Origin: Gigaspora margarita
Lineage: Eukaryota; Glomeromycota; Glomeromycetes; Diversisporales; Gigasporaceae
DNA: 64,000 bases
Direction of reading: 5' to 3'
NCBI GenBank assembly: GCA_009809945.1
Contig: WTPW01000698.1
Span: 1-64,000 of the forward strand
A program made the translations under genes and the position numbers. Positions 34,782-46,590 of this stretch are shown one piece after another. The stretch's first letter is position 1. Every line of letters starts with the position of its first letter. The notes below the pieces were generated by a model that saw nothing but the letters and a program-made list of their open reading frames with translations, was not told the DNA's origin and searched no databases.

Positions 34782-36466
34782 ATGTTTTTTGAGTGGATAA
34801 GTATAAATAGCAACATAAAATTGAATAATTGCAATTTTAATAGTAATTATTTACCATTAAAAGGAATGAATTATAAAAAACAAATTCAGTACTACTATTG
34901 TAATAAAGTGGAACATAAGTATGCTAATTGTTTTTCAAAGCGGTTAATAAATCAATCGTTTGAAAGTACTCTTTCTAACAAAATGTGGAAACTGTACAAG
35001 GTTAATTTTATATTATTCGTATCAGAATGAAATCACATTCATATTAACAACATCACGTGTTTTGCCTTCAGAAATTACTCCCAAAAAGTATAGATGAAAA
35101 AAAAGAAAAAATTTTGTCAAGAAAATTGAAAGAATTTTAAACTATGAATGGCCTAATTTTGAAATAAAAGTTAATATGTTTGGGTAAATAGAATTTTCTA
35201 AATAATGATATTTAAATATATGTATTACTTGAGCTTATTGTCCATTTTATGAGATCATCTGTGAATTTTCTCAGAACATCAACTTCGGACGTTGATATAT
35301 GCATTATAACACCAAGTAAAGAATTAGAAAACATACTTACATTATCTGAGAAGTTGCAAAAATGCGTGTTAAGTTTATTAATCAATTTGTGTTGCAAAAA
35401 ATGAATTAATCTTAAACCTTTGTATATTAAACAGATGAAATAAAAGTAGTAAAATGTGTTCCCAAAGCTAAAGTGCCTATTGTTAAATTCTGGGATCCTA
35501 CTCTGTATATATTATTCTAATGTCGCTGTGCTTTTTATTATTGTAATCTTACCATTATTATATTTGTAGGAAGTTAGCATGTGACATCAATGTCAACAAT
35601 GCTCAGGCCTTACATAACACAAATCTAATAAAGTCGTATGTATGTTTAGATTCAAGAGTTCGTCCGCTAGTAATGATAATAAAACATTGGGCACAGAGAC
35701 GAGACTTAAACGATGCTAGTATGCTGATTTTACATTTATTTTGTATAAAATTCCAAAATTTCTTGATTTATTTCTATTCATTACTATAGCTTGCGGAACC
35801 TTATCATCATATACTTGGACATGTATAACTTTGAATTTCCTTCAAATGCGTTATCCTCCAATTTTACCAGTATTAAAATTTAATAAAAAAGAAAATGAAA
35901 ATGAATTATTAGAAGTTGAATACAAAAATAATGAATCAATTGGTGGATTGTTATTTGCTTTTTTTAAATGGTAATGTTAGAGGAGCTAGGAGTTTCATTT
36001 TTTATATGTTAAAACCTGTTAAACTAATTTTATCAGGTTTAACATATGAAAAATAAAATTTTAAATTATGTAAAATTTTTATTATTTAAATAGAATTTGC
36101 TAAATTAATAAAAATGTAATTTACATTAGGTTTGCTTATGACTTTGATTATGAAAATTACGTTATTTCTCTTTAGCTAGGAAAGTGCCTAAATAAATGGG
36201 AAAAAAATTGGATGAATTGGAATTTATGCATAGAAGAGCCTTTCAATTCCGAAAGGAATCTTGGAAATGGAGTAAATAATGACAGCTTTAATAAAATAAT
36301 CCAAGAATTTCGTAGAGCAGTAGAATATCTTTATAATGTGAACCTTGAGCTTTGTTGCGAAATTTATGATGAGTATGAATATGATGAGTTTGAATATGTT
36401 GCTGGAATTCCCTTTATTACTTTAGAAGCTTTACGTAAAGCTAATTTAGATAGCAAAAAGAAGTGA
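34782..36466 (+). pseudogene. Cid1/TUT-type RNA nucleotidyltransferase, seven exons, decayed
   Basis: Exons recognised: to 35000; 35072-35183; 35254-about 35365; 35435-35504; 35570-35718; 35790-35970; 36130-36466. The five introns other than the third have GT-AG ends and are 65-159 bp. The product has FVKKIERILNYEWP, the GSS(VN) and TSDVDICI catalytic motifs, VKCVPKAKVPIVKFWDP, CDINVNNAQALHNTNLIKSY, RPLVMIIKHWAQRR, SSYTWTCITLNFLQMR, and the PAP-associated EEPFNSERNLGN. These enzymes add U or A tails to RNA. A CCHC-like knuckle (YCNKVEHKYANC, first Cys lost) precedes, as in TUT proteins. Lesions: one A missing in a run at about 35100; one base missing at the third donor; in-frame TAG at 36173 before LGKCLNKWEKNW; NGLG reads NFLR. 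The 5' end is uncertain. Confidence 0.85.
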
Positions 36467-36896
36467 GTTTGAATAATTTGATGGAAGTCCCTTTATTACT
36501 TTAAAAGCTTTATGTAGAGCTAATTTAGATAGCGAAAGTTAAAAATAAATAATAATTAATAATTAAAAAAAGAAATATTTATATTAATGCTAAGTATCTT
36601 AATAAATCACATGACTTAACGGACCCACTTTTCAGTCAGTTATATGAATCGATTTAATCCTGTTTAATGATACATGGAACCAATAAGTATGGACGAGATG
36701 ATACGTAAAAAAACTTTTTTCATTTATAAATATATTCATGTCTCTAAAAAATTTTAGGTCAAAAGCTAAAGCTGGCAAAAAATTTTGGAATTTTTGGCAT
36801 TAAGAAATTGAATTTTAACTAATACAGAATTATCATCTTAATTTGCTTATTTTCAATTTTGATTAGATCATATTTTAATTTTACGTATAATCTTTC

Positions 36897-37028
36897 CTAA
36901 CGTTCGTAAATCTCAATCATCATCTTAACAATCTTTTCACTAACAGAATTATCTTTTAAGACTTTAGACAAGTATTCGGGAATGTCCTTAAAAGTATCAT
37001 AATAAATCACATGACTTAATGGACCCAT
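36897..37028 (-). pseudogene. C-terminal scrap of an unknown protein
   Basis: A 43-codon frame reads like real protein (YYDTFKDIPEYLSKVLKDNS and EKIVKMMIEIYER) and is followed by a stop. Its first part (caca-tgggtccattaagtcatgtgattta) recurs at about 36600-36635 in the same sense, so part of the piece is duplicated. It is too short to name. Confidence 0.3.
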
Positions 37029-37284
37029 GTGTGCATTTTTTTTGACTAAGGATTAATATAAGCATTTCCTTTGTTCGAAAACTATTCAACTGGTAGCTTT
37101 ACGTTAACTATAATTTTTAATTTAATTTTTTTTAGAGATATGCAATAAACTCATGAAAGACTTTTATATAACAAATATTACAAAAAAATACATTTGGTCA
37201 ATTTATATTACCACATATTACAAAAATTACATTTGGTCAATTTAAAAGATTAAGAATTTACAAACTAAAATTTGTACTAAAAAA

Positions 37285-37511
37285 TGGAATTAAATATGGA
37301 ATAGGTAACACATCCGGTAAATTTTTCAGAAACGAAGAATTAGAACACATAATCACGAAGATTGATGTAGCACCACTTTATATAACCAATCTGTTTGTGC
37401 AATACTGATTGGTCCATGAAGTGGCGCTGCATCAATTTTCGTAACTACATGATCTAATTCTTCGTTCCTGAAAATTTGCCAGAAGTGTCACCTTTTCTAC
37501 ATTAAATCCAA
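37285..37511. mobile_element. Hairpin element, 227 bp
   Basis: Two arms of about 105 bp are inverted copies. The left contains taggtaacacatccgg, cagaaacgaagaattaga and cgaagattgatgtagc; the right has the complement with about 20 percent differences. The loop is about 15 bp around tctgtttgtgcaatact. Non-coding. Target duplication is not clear. Confidence 0.65.
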
Positions 37512-37560
37512 TAAAATTAAAACATACTATGTATAAAGTTATATAAAGTTATTGAGATTT

Positions 37561-38462
37561 TTAATTTTTCGATTCAATAATTTCAATGTCATATGAACTG
37601 TCAGTCTTTATCTTACTGATCAAATATTTTGTCAAAACTCTTAATTTCGTGTTCTTCTTTTCATTCTTTGCCATTAATCGTCTAATCTCTTCCGTTAATT
37701 GTAATGTTAAATTCTGAAAATAATCGTTATATTGAACAAAATATTCAAAATATTCATTGAAACAGTTTTGATAATTTGTTCGCAACCGTGTCCTTTTATT
37801 CTGAATTACTTCTTTAAATTGCAGTCTAGCATACTCCATTTAGTAAATTTGCTTTTGATGAGCATTGATATTGTTATTCATTTCATTTTTGATTCGTTGA
37901 ATTTCTTGAATAAGACTTTTATTTCTTGTTCAAGGATGTAAATTTGCTTTTGATGGGCATTGATATTGTTATTCATTTCATTTTTGATTCGTTGAATTTC
38001 TTGTATAAGACGTTTATTTTCTTGGTCGAGGATTCTAATCTGCTTATTTTCTTGCTTTTCTTTATTTAATTTTTTCATGAGTCATTGAAAAGTATTTATG
38101 ATACTTTCTTTCAATTCATATATTTGTTCATTTAAATTTTTCATAAGTTGTTGGAGAACATTTATGATACTTTCTTTCAATTCATATATTTGTTCATTTA
38201 ATTGTTTTAATTTATCTAAATTTTTCATGAGTCATTGGAGAGTAATTAAGATACTTTCTTTTAATTCATATTTGGACTCCTCTTCATCATCGTCAAATAC
38301 TTCAATAACCAATATTGAATCATCATAACCAGTTGCATTGTTTTCTTCGAAATAAGTGGTATTATGAAAAATAAGAGCAAAAATAAACAAAAGGGAGCAA
38401 ATAATGAAAATAATATCCATTTTATAAATCAGATTCCTAAGAATGCTTCTATCAAAATTCAA
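37561..38462 (-). pseudogene. Membrane-anchored coiled-coil protein, broken
   Basis: On the minus strand the frame starts near 38462 or 38418 (MDIIFIICSLLFIFALIF), a signal anchor, followed by an acidic stretch (EVFDDDEEESKYELKE). Then come three copies of a repeat with core YELKESIINVLQQLMKNLNEQ, and then a long Lys/Glu/Gln coiled coil to 37878. Two TGA codons interrupt the same frame at equivalent repeat positions (LQ-TGA-LMK where the middle repeat has LQQLMK). Near 37880-37980 a 75-bp piece (caagaaattcaacgaatc) is duplicated with a frame change. The frame at 37839-37561 (MEYARLQFKEVIQNKR) then continues the coiled coil. Family unknown; about four lesions. Confidence 0.6.
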
Positions 38463-38479
38463 ATATTTTATAGGAATTC

Positions 38480-40400
38480 GACTTCTGCATAACTCTTCTT
38501 AATTTAAGCAATCTTGGGGGAGTCTCTCTTTGATTCAAAAATATTTTTTTAATGCTCAGACCTGATTTTTCGCAAATGTGCATTATCGCGCAGCCTTTTG
38601 GGGCTTAGCACACGTATTAGTACATGCGCTTTTGCTCTTTATGATTCTCTATTGTATTATCTGCAATGTAATTAGAATAAATTGAAAAACTTGTTTATAT
38701 AAAAAAATGATAATAAAGGATGCATTATCATGCATATTTTGTGCTAGGTACGTGTACTAGAATGTGCTTGTACTTTGTACTTTATATTGTTACCTGAATT
38801 ATAAATATTAGATCTCTTTGTGAAGCAGTATAATATAAAAACCAGTTTTTAAAATTAAAAAATTATTAATTGTGACTGGAGATTGGTAAAACTTATGCTC
38901 TCAGAAATCAAAGTGAGAATGATGAGTTATTGCCATTCAAGCTTAAATGTGAAAAGTTTGGAGAAATTATCGAAATTGATGGAGGTAGCCAATATTTGGT
39001 TATATTATCTAACAATCATCATAGTTGAGTCTATCATCTAAATATCGTTATTCACTAATGTAAATATAAGAAATTTTGATATTTTCTTGCTTAAAAATGT
39101 TCATTTTAGTATAATACTATTTACATATAAATTTGACAATCTCTTCGAACCGTAACAAAAAGTTATTAATAAAACTTGTGATAATGTATAAACCAGTTTT
39201 TATAAAGTAAACACAAAAAATTACAATAAAAAGGCATATACCCAGTATGTATAATCTAACTAGATTCTAGCCCAATCAATAATCAAATAATGATACGTAA
39301 AAACATTTGAACTCATTCTTGCTTAGCATGTATGGGTTGAAATTACGTTATAGTTGTGGTATAACTATCATGATATCACTAAAGATGTGGCTTAGTATGC
39401 GTATCAGAACGCGCTTTGTTCTTTGTATTATGCAATAAATAATTTTTTTTTTTTTTTTTGAACGCAATAAATAATTGAGTATACCGAATATATAATTTTA
39501 TATAATATTGTTGTGTTTTATTTTTTTTTAATAATAAACTCGGCACAATCATTGTGAAACATAAGAACAATTGAGGTTAATATATTTTTTCAGTAATATA
39601 TCTATAATTACATAATAATCTACAAAAAATAATGTTAATCGCTCAATCATTAATCTAAAAAAAAAAAAAAAAAAATATCCGAACAAATCAATGTTAATTT
39701 TAATCTTGTATTTAATTGTGATTGTAGGCAACCCAAACTTACTATGCATATATTGCTGTAAATGACATAATTATCATGAATACAAGATGTAGAAATTATC
39801 CTATTTTAAACATATAAAATCAAATAGACCTTTTTTCTCTCACTTAGAAATCAAGAGTCTGCTGAAATGAATCTGGATGAAGCTTATGTTGCTTCGAGAA
39901 GCTTGGAAATCAAAAGATTGGGTTAGTTGGTTTGAGTTGGTATTTAAAGGTGAGTGTGGGCAACCCCCATTCTTACTTAACATGTATGGGTTGAAGTTAC
40001 GCTGTTACTTAGGTGGATGTTATAGTTGTAGTATACTCTACATATTATCAGCCGGATGATATGTAACTATCATGATGATGTCATTGAAAGATGTGGGCAA
40101 CCCCCATGTTTGTGATGAATAGATCCTTGTGTTAAATTTTTTTTTGTTTACTAGAGTCTATAATTAATCAGAAAAAATTTTAAGGAAGAACATTCACGTA
40201 CATTACTTGACGAAGAATTATAATAGGAAAATTTAATTTTATTTACTTTCTTTAAAAAACATTTTTTTACAATTGTATTATTTAAAAATTTTGGAATAAG
40301 TTGTTGCGATAATCATGAAATAAATTTCTTTCAAATATAAATTATGACAAAATAATTCGAGTAATAAATAAATAAAAAATAAATATAAAAATTGACTAAA
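38480..40400. repeat. Intergenic with diverged copies of one 400-bp segment
   Basis: Segments near 39300-39420 and 39950-40120 share catgtatgggttgaa, attatagttgt-gta, atgtaactatcatgat and aaagatgtgg. A further piece with ggcaacccaaacttactatgc lies at 39725. Long A and T runs at 39438-39458 and 39657-39675 break the sequence and yield only shadow frames. No gene is supported. Confidence 0.5.
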
Positions 40401-40410
40401 TAATGGCTTT

Positions 40411-40888
40411 GAACTAGTCCTCAATGTGAATAGCTTAAGAGAGAATTGCTATTGAAAATTTCACTTGCAATTCTGGACGAAAAATCTCATGAACTTATCA
40501 AATGCCATCAGCTCCTGTCATCTCGATCCAAAGAATTCTCATGATAAAATAGAAAATCGATTGAAGCTTCGTTTTCTAAGCCAGTCTTAAATATTCAAGC
40601 TTTTGCCCTACTTCACAAGTCATTCCTAAAAAAAAAGATGTTACTACATATATAATAACATTATTAAAAACTTAAAAAATTCACTTATCGATAGTTCTCT
40701 ATACTTGAATAAATGATAGCTCAATTGAGTTTCCATTAGATCACGGGAATTCTCTGATTCGAGATGACGGGAATTGACGGTATATGATAAGTTTATGAGA
40801 TTTTTTCAGTAGTTTGAATTGCTGATGAAAATTTCTATATCAATTCTCTATCAGGCTATTCAATTTTGAGCAAGTATTAGTTTTTAAG
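40411..40888. mobile_element. Foldback element, about 480 bp
   Basis: Two arms of about 140 bp are inverted copies. Left arm landmarks: gtgaatagcttaagagagaattg, aaaaatctcatgaacttatc, gtcatctcgat and agaattctcatgat. The right arm shows gggaattctctgattcgagatgac, gataagtttatgagatttttt and tctctatcaggctattc. Similarity is about 75-80 percent, so it is old. The loop (40555-40735) is non-coding. Confidence 0.65.
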
Positions 40889-41618
40889 CTGATTATTTAG
40901 ACAATTTGATTTTAAAAAATAAAAATAAATATTTTGGATTCAAATTTGGGTGAGACTAGATTAATTCGACTCTTTAAGTTCTTCAAAGTATTTTTATCGT
41001 AATTCTCTATATGAGAAATAAACTGAAATAGTTCTTCAAAGTAATTTTTGAGTAGGGATCGGAGTGGTATTAAATTGGTCGGATTTAAATTCTACTTTTG
41101 AATTTATAATTGTTGTAAAAAAAATAATCGAAGGCACCCTGGAGGTTTTATTTTATTTTTGCGACAGATACTTATCTATAGTGCTTAACTATAACTTCAA
41201 TACTGAAATAAATGATAGCTCGATTGACTTTCCATTAGAAAATATTTAGTTGCTCTTTGACGAAAGGACGGATGGTTGAAGATAAGTGCATATCTCTGTC
41301 TCAATCTAAACAAAGCATTTCAGCCAATTTGATTTCACAAAAAAATTAAGAAGTAATCCAGTATTTAAATTTAGATGATAAAGATTTTTGTTGTAAGTTT
41401 GAAATACACAAAACCTATTTTAACCTTAATATTTAAAAAATATACGTGTTTAACTTTATAAAAATGTAAAACGTCAATAATTTAAGCACGAACACTATTA
41501 ATACAATGGACAACTCCAGAAATAATAATGCGCTCTCCAAATTTATAAAAATGATCTGAATCTTCAAATTCTTTTAGAATTTTAGAATTTTCTGCACATA
41601 CGTTTTTGTTTAGAAGGT

Positions 41619-42200
41619 CTATTCTTTTTTCAATTGACAATGATCCACACGTAGGGATTCTAGATCTTTTTCTAAATCTTCTTCTGAATGACGAAATTTT
41701 TTTACTAAATCTCCTGATTCTTTTATGGAACCTTCAACCAAAACTCTTAGTTCTTTAAGTTGCAATTTGATATCTTCAATTGTATCATACAACATATTCA
41801 ATTTATTTAATAGATCAGCATCATTCATTTTTGTAGCTTGTAAGGATTGAAATTCATAAGTAAGGTATTTGTTTGGCTCAGCAAAATCAATGATTGATCT
41901 ATTAAATCGATAGAAAGATAACGTTATTCTATTTCTTATTTTATAAGGTTGACTAAATCGAAGTTTTTCATCATTCTTTTTATTATCGTTTAGTTCTTTC
42001 TTCGAATGGTTATCAAATGGTTCATTAATGGTAGTTAGTTCTTTTGTTGAGCTTTCTTCAATTTCTTTTATGGTTTTGTATTTTTTGTCATGCTTCTTTT
42101 GATTCTTGAGCATGTAACGATAGAACAAAATTTCCATTTCTGAAGCGGAGAAATCACCATAATGCAAAATTATAATATGATTCTCATTTGGAGTTGGCAA
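41619..42200 (-). CDS. Hypothetical protein, 193 aa, C-terminal coiled coil
   Basis: An intact frame starting MPTPNENHIIILHYGDFSA. Residues 40-85 are charged and low in complexity (KKHDKKYKTIKEIEES, KKELNDNKKNDEKL). Residues 90-115 contain SFYRFNRSIIDFAEPNKYL. The last 70 residues form a probable coiled coil with Leu spacing (LLNKLNMLYDTIEDIKLQLKEL). No membrane segment. It lies 80 bp downstream of the membrane-segment frame at 42281-42761 on the same strand, so the two may be exons of one gene with an intron between; I cannot prove it. The family is not recognised. Confidence 0.55.
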   Translation of the reverse strand: MPTPNENHIIILHYGDFSASEMEILFYRYMLKNQKKHDKKYKTIKEIEESSTKELTTINEPFDNHSKKELNDNKKNDEKLRFSQPYKIRNRITLSFYRFNRSIIDFAEPNKYLTYEFQSLQATKMNDADLLNKLNMLYDTIEDIKLQLKELRVLVEGSIKESGDLVKKFRHSEEDLEKDLESLRVDHCQLKKE

Positions 42201-42280
42201 GAGAGATTGGGATAAGTTATCATTTATTGATCAACAGTAAAATAACAAAGAGATTCTATAGGAATCGAAAGGATTTTTGG

Positions 42281-42761
42281 TCAATTTGGCTTTTTTATTT
42301 TAGTATGGTTTCCTTGTTGATATGTAAGAGTAAATAAATTAGAAAATAATTCAGTGGTGAAGGTTTTGATTTGGAATTTTTTTGAAGTTCCAACGATAAG
42401 GAATTCATTTGATCTTTTTTGTTTCAAAAATTTTTTTATATAATTTTCCGATATAGGTCTACTTTTTGTAGTAGAATCTTCTTTTGTGGGTATTCGACCT
42501 ATATCTGAGCAAATTGATTCAGATTTGTAGACAGAACTCGTAAATAATTTGGAAAACCTGACAACGAGACAAGGGAACAGCAATTGAGGTGGAATCAGAA
42601 TCGCATTCAATAATAAAATTAAATATGCGAAAATCAAAGTAGCAAAGATCAAAGAAATCAAAGAAATTATAGTCAGGAAAATTAAAAAAAAAAATAACGG
42701 TGGTTTTACAAGCAATTCTCAGCAACGGCGCTAAGAGCTTAAAATTGTTTTTATTTGACAT
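42281..42761 (-). pseudogene. Small membrane protein with a homopolymer frameshift
   Basis: The frame from 42761 starts MSNKNNFKLLAPLLRIACKTT and then meets a run of 11 T on this strand (11 A at about 42681-42694). The better continuation is in the next frame: two membrane segments (FLTIISLISLIFATLIFAYLI and AILIPPQLLFPCLVV) and a basic tail ending GNHTKIKKPN. A changed length of the T run would account for the shift, so this may be a sequencing error. It belongs next to the coiled-coil frame at 41619-42200 and resembles the anchored coiled-coil gene at 38462 in plan. Confidence 0.5.
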
Positions 42762-42829
42762 TTTGTAAACTTCAGTTCAATTTTGAAAACTAGAATTTTA
42801 CACGATTTTATAGCATTTTTTCATAAAGG

Positions 42830-43590
42830 AACTTGTTCAAATAGGGTGATTAATTCATTTTGTTTTAATTTATGCTCTTCGCCACGGCTATTCATGTCAT
42901 CTACTTTACAAAACATTAAAAAGAAACTCTGTGTTGTGTATGATGTACAGTATATAATGCTGATCTGTTACGCTATTGCAAAAAGGCTTTTCATGTTGAT
43001 TTTCTCATAAACAAGTTGTTCAAATAAGGAGATCCTAAATTATGAAATTTATGTTATCTTCGCTGCGGTTATTCGTTGACCTTATTTTTACAAAGCTTTT
43101 AAATGAAACTCCGAGTTATGTATGAAGTGCTGATCTGTTACATAATTATATGCGAAGAAAAGTCATTTGATTAATTTTATCGTATTCAAATAAGGAGATA
43201 ATTAATTCATATTTGACTTAATTTATGTTATATTTAGCCACGGTTAAAATGAACATTATTATAATTAAATATGTTCTGTTATTCATTTTAAAAATTTTTA
43301 TATTTATGCCATCTTTGTCTCAGTTATTCATATTACATAATCCTATATTTCTACAAAATAGCTTTTAATTATATAACTTATTCAAATAAAGAGATAATTA
43401 ATTCATATTTGTTTTAATTTATGCTATCTTTGCCGCGGTTATTTATATTACCTTATCTTTACAAAAATTTCAACATGAAACTCCGAGTTATATACAGTAT
43501 ATTTTATGATAGCAATATAAACTATAACGCTAATCTGTTACGCAATTGTACACAAAATGATTTTGTTTGAATATATATATACACACATTA
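42830..43590. repeat. Four-fold imperfect tandem repeat, about 180-bp spacing
   Basis: The segment gataattaattcat followed by ttgttttaatttatgctatctttgccgcggttatt recurs near 42847, 43023, 43199 and 43391, and a fifth time at 44428. It is linked to gaaactccgagttatgta and ctgatctgttacgcaattg. The unit precedes both copies of the following two-exon gene, so it may contain their upstream region. Confidence 0.65.
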
Positions 43591-43619
43591 AAGTAAGGTT
43601 TTGGACTACAAAAATTTAA

Positions 43620-44049
43620 ATGAATTTTAAAATAACTATGAAAAAAATTCATCAGAAAAAATTACATTTTAGAGATGTGAAAAAATCACTCTTGGAATTG
43701 TGTACTTGCAATAAATTTCTGATTTTTATATTAATTATTGAACTAATTATAATTATTGTAATTTGGCTGTTAAGTATATTTTTCTTTTTCCAATTGATTC
43801 ATAGAAGCTTAAACTGATTTTATCAATTTTTATAGGGTCAAACAGTCATGGCATTCATATTTTTATACAGAGCCTTTCGAGCCAGTTGTGCATGGAACTT
43901 TTGGGATTGACCAACCTAAAACTTTGGATATGTTTATAATACGAAAGATAGAAGATTCAATACAGATTATAAGAGGTTTTTTTGCTGAAATAATTGTTGA
44001 AAGTCGTGGGTTCAGTCATCCAGATCATGATAAGTCTGTGCCGTATTAA
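43620..44049 (+). CDS. Small single-pass membrane protein, two exons, 120 aa
   Basis: Exon 1 (43620-43768) encodes MNFKITMKKIHQKKLHFRD, then a strong membrane segment FLIFILIIELIIIIVIWL. A 67-bp intron (donor gttaag, acceptor tttttatag) leads to exon 2 (43836-44049), which reads KQSWHSYFYTEPFEPVVHGT, GIDQPKTLDMFIIRKIED and ends FSHPDHDKSVPY. The splice sites are supported because the decayed copy at 44517 keeps both and the reading frame on each side. A basic N-terminus before the membrane segment suggests the soluble C-terminal domain (about 70 residues) lies on the outside or luminal side. The family is unknown. Confidence 0.65.
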
Positions 44050-44516
44050 AAATAATTTTATAAAGTAGCCTCAATTTATTCGACTTGGATTGATTTGTTT
44101 ACACTGTGTTTTCTTTCCAATAGAATTTATAGCTATGATTGTTCGAATATCTGGTTTTATATTTTTTTAATGTTCACACAATGCTTTCTTTCGAATTGAA
44201 TTTATGGTGAATTGATATTTTTTAAAATAGGTTGAACAATAAATATCTGTCGATATCTTTGATTTTACCGATCATATGATTACGATTTTTTAAAATGTCA
44301 GTTCAAGAGAAATTTACATTATTTAAAATTAAATCTGTTCCGTTATTTTAAAAGTTTTTTAAAGTGATAAAAAATTTGTCTTATCTTTGTCTCAGTTCAT
44401 ATAACATAATCCAATATTTCTAATAGGATGATAATTAATTCATATTTTGTTTTTATTTATGCTATCTTTGCCGCGGTTATTTATAAAAGCTAAAAATTCT
44501 AAGCATCAAAAAATTA

Positions 44517-44913
44517 ATGAATTTTAAAAATGACTAAGGAAAAATTCATCAGGAAAAATTACATTTTAGAAATATGAAAAAACACTCTTGGAATTGTGTA
44601 CTTGCAGTAATTTTCTGAGTTTTATATTATTGAATTAATTATAATTTGGCTGTAAAGTATATTTCTTTTTTTAATTGATGTATAGAAGCTCCAATGATTT
44701 TATTAATTTTTTTATAGATTCAAATCATGGCATTCATATTTGTATACTGAGCCTTTCGAGCCAGTTGTGTATGGAACTTTTGGGATTGACCAACCTTAGC
44801 CTTTGGATATGTTTATAATATGAGAGATAGAAGATTCAATGCAAGTTATTAAAAACTTTTTTTACATAAGAGGATTTGGACATTCAGATTATGATGGATT
44901 AGTGCCGATATAA
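44517..44913 (+). pseudogene. Tandem copy of the two-exon membrane gene, broken
   Basis: It matches 43620-44049 throughout, including the membrane-encoding region, both splice sites (gtaaag and tttttatag) and the SWHSYLYTEPFEPVVYGTFG segment. Exon 1 loses frame within seven codons. Exon 2 has a TAG after GIDQP and a TGA after DMFII. A small deletion removes part of the AEIIVESRG region. The distance between copies is about 0.9 kb. Confidence 0.75.
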
Positions 44914-45448
44914 GTAGTATTAAACCTTTTCAGCAAATTTAAATTATTTGAATTAAAGGTAAAATTGAAAATTAAGGGTTTGATTTCCTGACATTTTTTA
45001 TATTTATTAAAATTATTCATTTACTATAGCTGGAAGTCGTGATGGGTCATGTCGAATTAAAAGTTAATTAGTTTCAATTTATTCGAATTGGATTAATTTG
45101 CATTTATTGCAAATAGAATTAATGGTAGTGAACAGTTCTAAAATCTATATTAACAATTGTATTTATAAGTAAAATACTAAGATTAAGTATACAAGATAAG
45201 ATCCCCTAGATATAAGACACAAAATACCTTACGCCCTTTCATTATTTTAATAATATAAAAATTTGACAAGATTATCAACAATAAATTAAAAGCCTATTTA
45301 CAAAATATCCTATTTTAAAGTTTTTTTAATCACGTATAACAGAATAGGGCTCAGAAAAACATGTGGTACATTTCCTAATTTGGTTTATGACATAAATATA
45401 AAATGTAATTTATTTCAGATCAGATCTCATTTCTTTCCTCTTACTATG

Positions 45449-45942
45449 GATAACATCAATGTGAATGAAAAGGTGGAAGATTGGAAAAAAAATATTACGA
45501 GAGAATTAAAGTTCCATCCATTCATTATCCAGAGCCTACTTTTCCTCTGGAGGGCACAATAGATCTGGTTGCTTGGTTTAATTATCGTAACGAACTTAAC
45601 AATTATATTGAAGATTTCTAATTAAAACCTATTTTTGCTGATCTAATCTATATCAAAAATTTGATAGCAAGATATCCATTTAATTATGATAAATTCATTG
45701 CTAAGGAATATAAACAATCTTTAGGAATCGTCATTAATGACTGTGAACCTGAAAAAGTTAAGAATTCAAAAACAAGGCAACGTTACCGAAACTCATTTTA
45801 TGCCAAAAATTTAATTAAGGTCATAAAAAAGATAGGAGAAAATGATGTCCGAGAAGAATTTTTTCGTCAGGCAAAATTTCCAATTACATTTTTGCAAGAT
45901 AAAGATATCCTTCCAATTGTTGAAGAATTTATAAAAGTTTAG
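45449..45942 (+). pseudogene. Hypothetical protein relic, about 165 codons
   Basis: The frame starts MDNINVNEKVEDWKKNITRE, changes frame at an A run near 45508 to KVPSIHYPEPTFPLEGTIDL, reaches a TAA at 45619, and then continues in that frame (IARYPFNYDKFIAKEYKQSL) to a TAG at 45940. The last 93 codons are rich in Lys and look helical. The family is not recognised. Continuity of protein-like sequence across two lesions supports one broken gene. Confidence 0.45.
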
Positions 45943-46590
45943 TAAATATATTTATTTAAGTATATTATAATTTTGTATTTATTTATAATTTATTCAATTT
46001 ATAACATGATTTTAGCAACAATAATAAGGAAAAATAAAATGACAACAATATGATTTAATGTTTCATAAATTTTTTTGTTTTTGCTTCTTTTATTATTATT
46101 ATAAAAAAATCAGCGGATTTATTGAATTTTTTAAATTTTTTATAGTTGACTATTTTTTATTATAATATTTAAATTTTGATTTTCTTAAGATTTTAAGTTT
46201 CTAAAAAAAATATTTGACAATTCTAATATTTTACATTTTATGTTATAATATTTAAATTTTGATTTTCTTAATATTAATAAGTTTCTAAAAAAAAACAATT
46301 AATTCTAAACTATCAATAAAATAATCGATTTGACTTACAATTTAACTATATTAAATAAGTACACTTAATTAAACAATTTGAGAAATATAAATTACTTTTC
46401 TAATAAAGTTTACAAATTAAGGATTGGAATCGCTATTTAATTCAGCTGGCATTAGCTCACCACTATGAAAAATTTTTATGCGGTTTAATAGTTCCCTTGA
46501 TCCGGTTAATAACAAGTTAAGGTGCATATTATTATTTTCAGGGAGGACTAAAAATGAACAAGATTCGATATTTTTGATGAAGGCTGATAT
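45943..46590. repeat. Intergenic; 90-bp tandem duplication
   Basis: The segment ttataatatttaaattttgattttcttaa followed by aagtttctaaaaaaaa occurs at about 46157 and 46242. Nothing else is visible. Confidence 0.5.

Noticed and set aside
34900-34950. CCHC-like knuckle read as a retroelement gag
   Set aside because: The following exons splice in frame into a Cid1-type nucleotidyltransferase, and TUT enzymes carry such knuckles.
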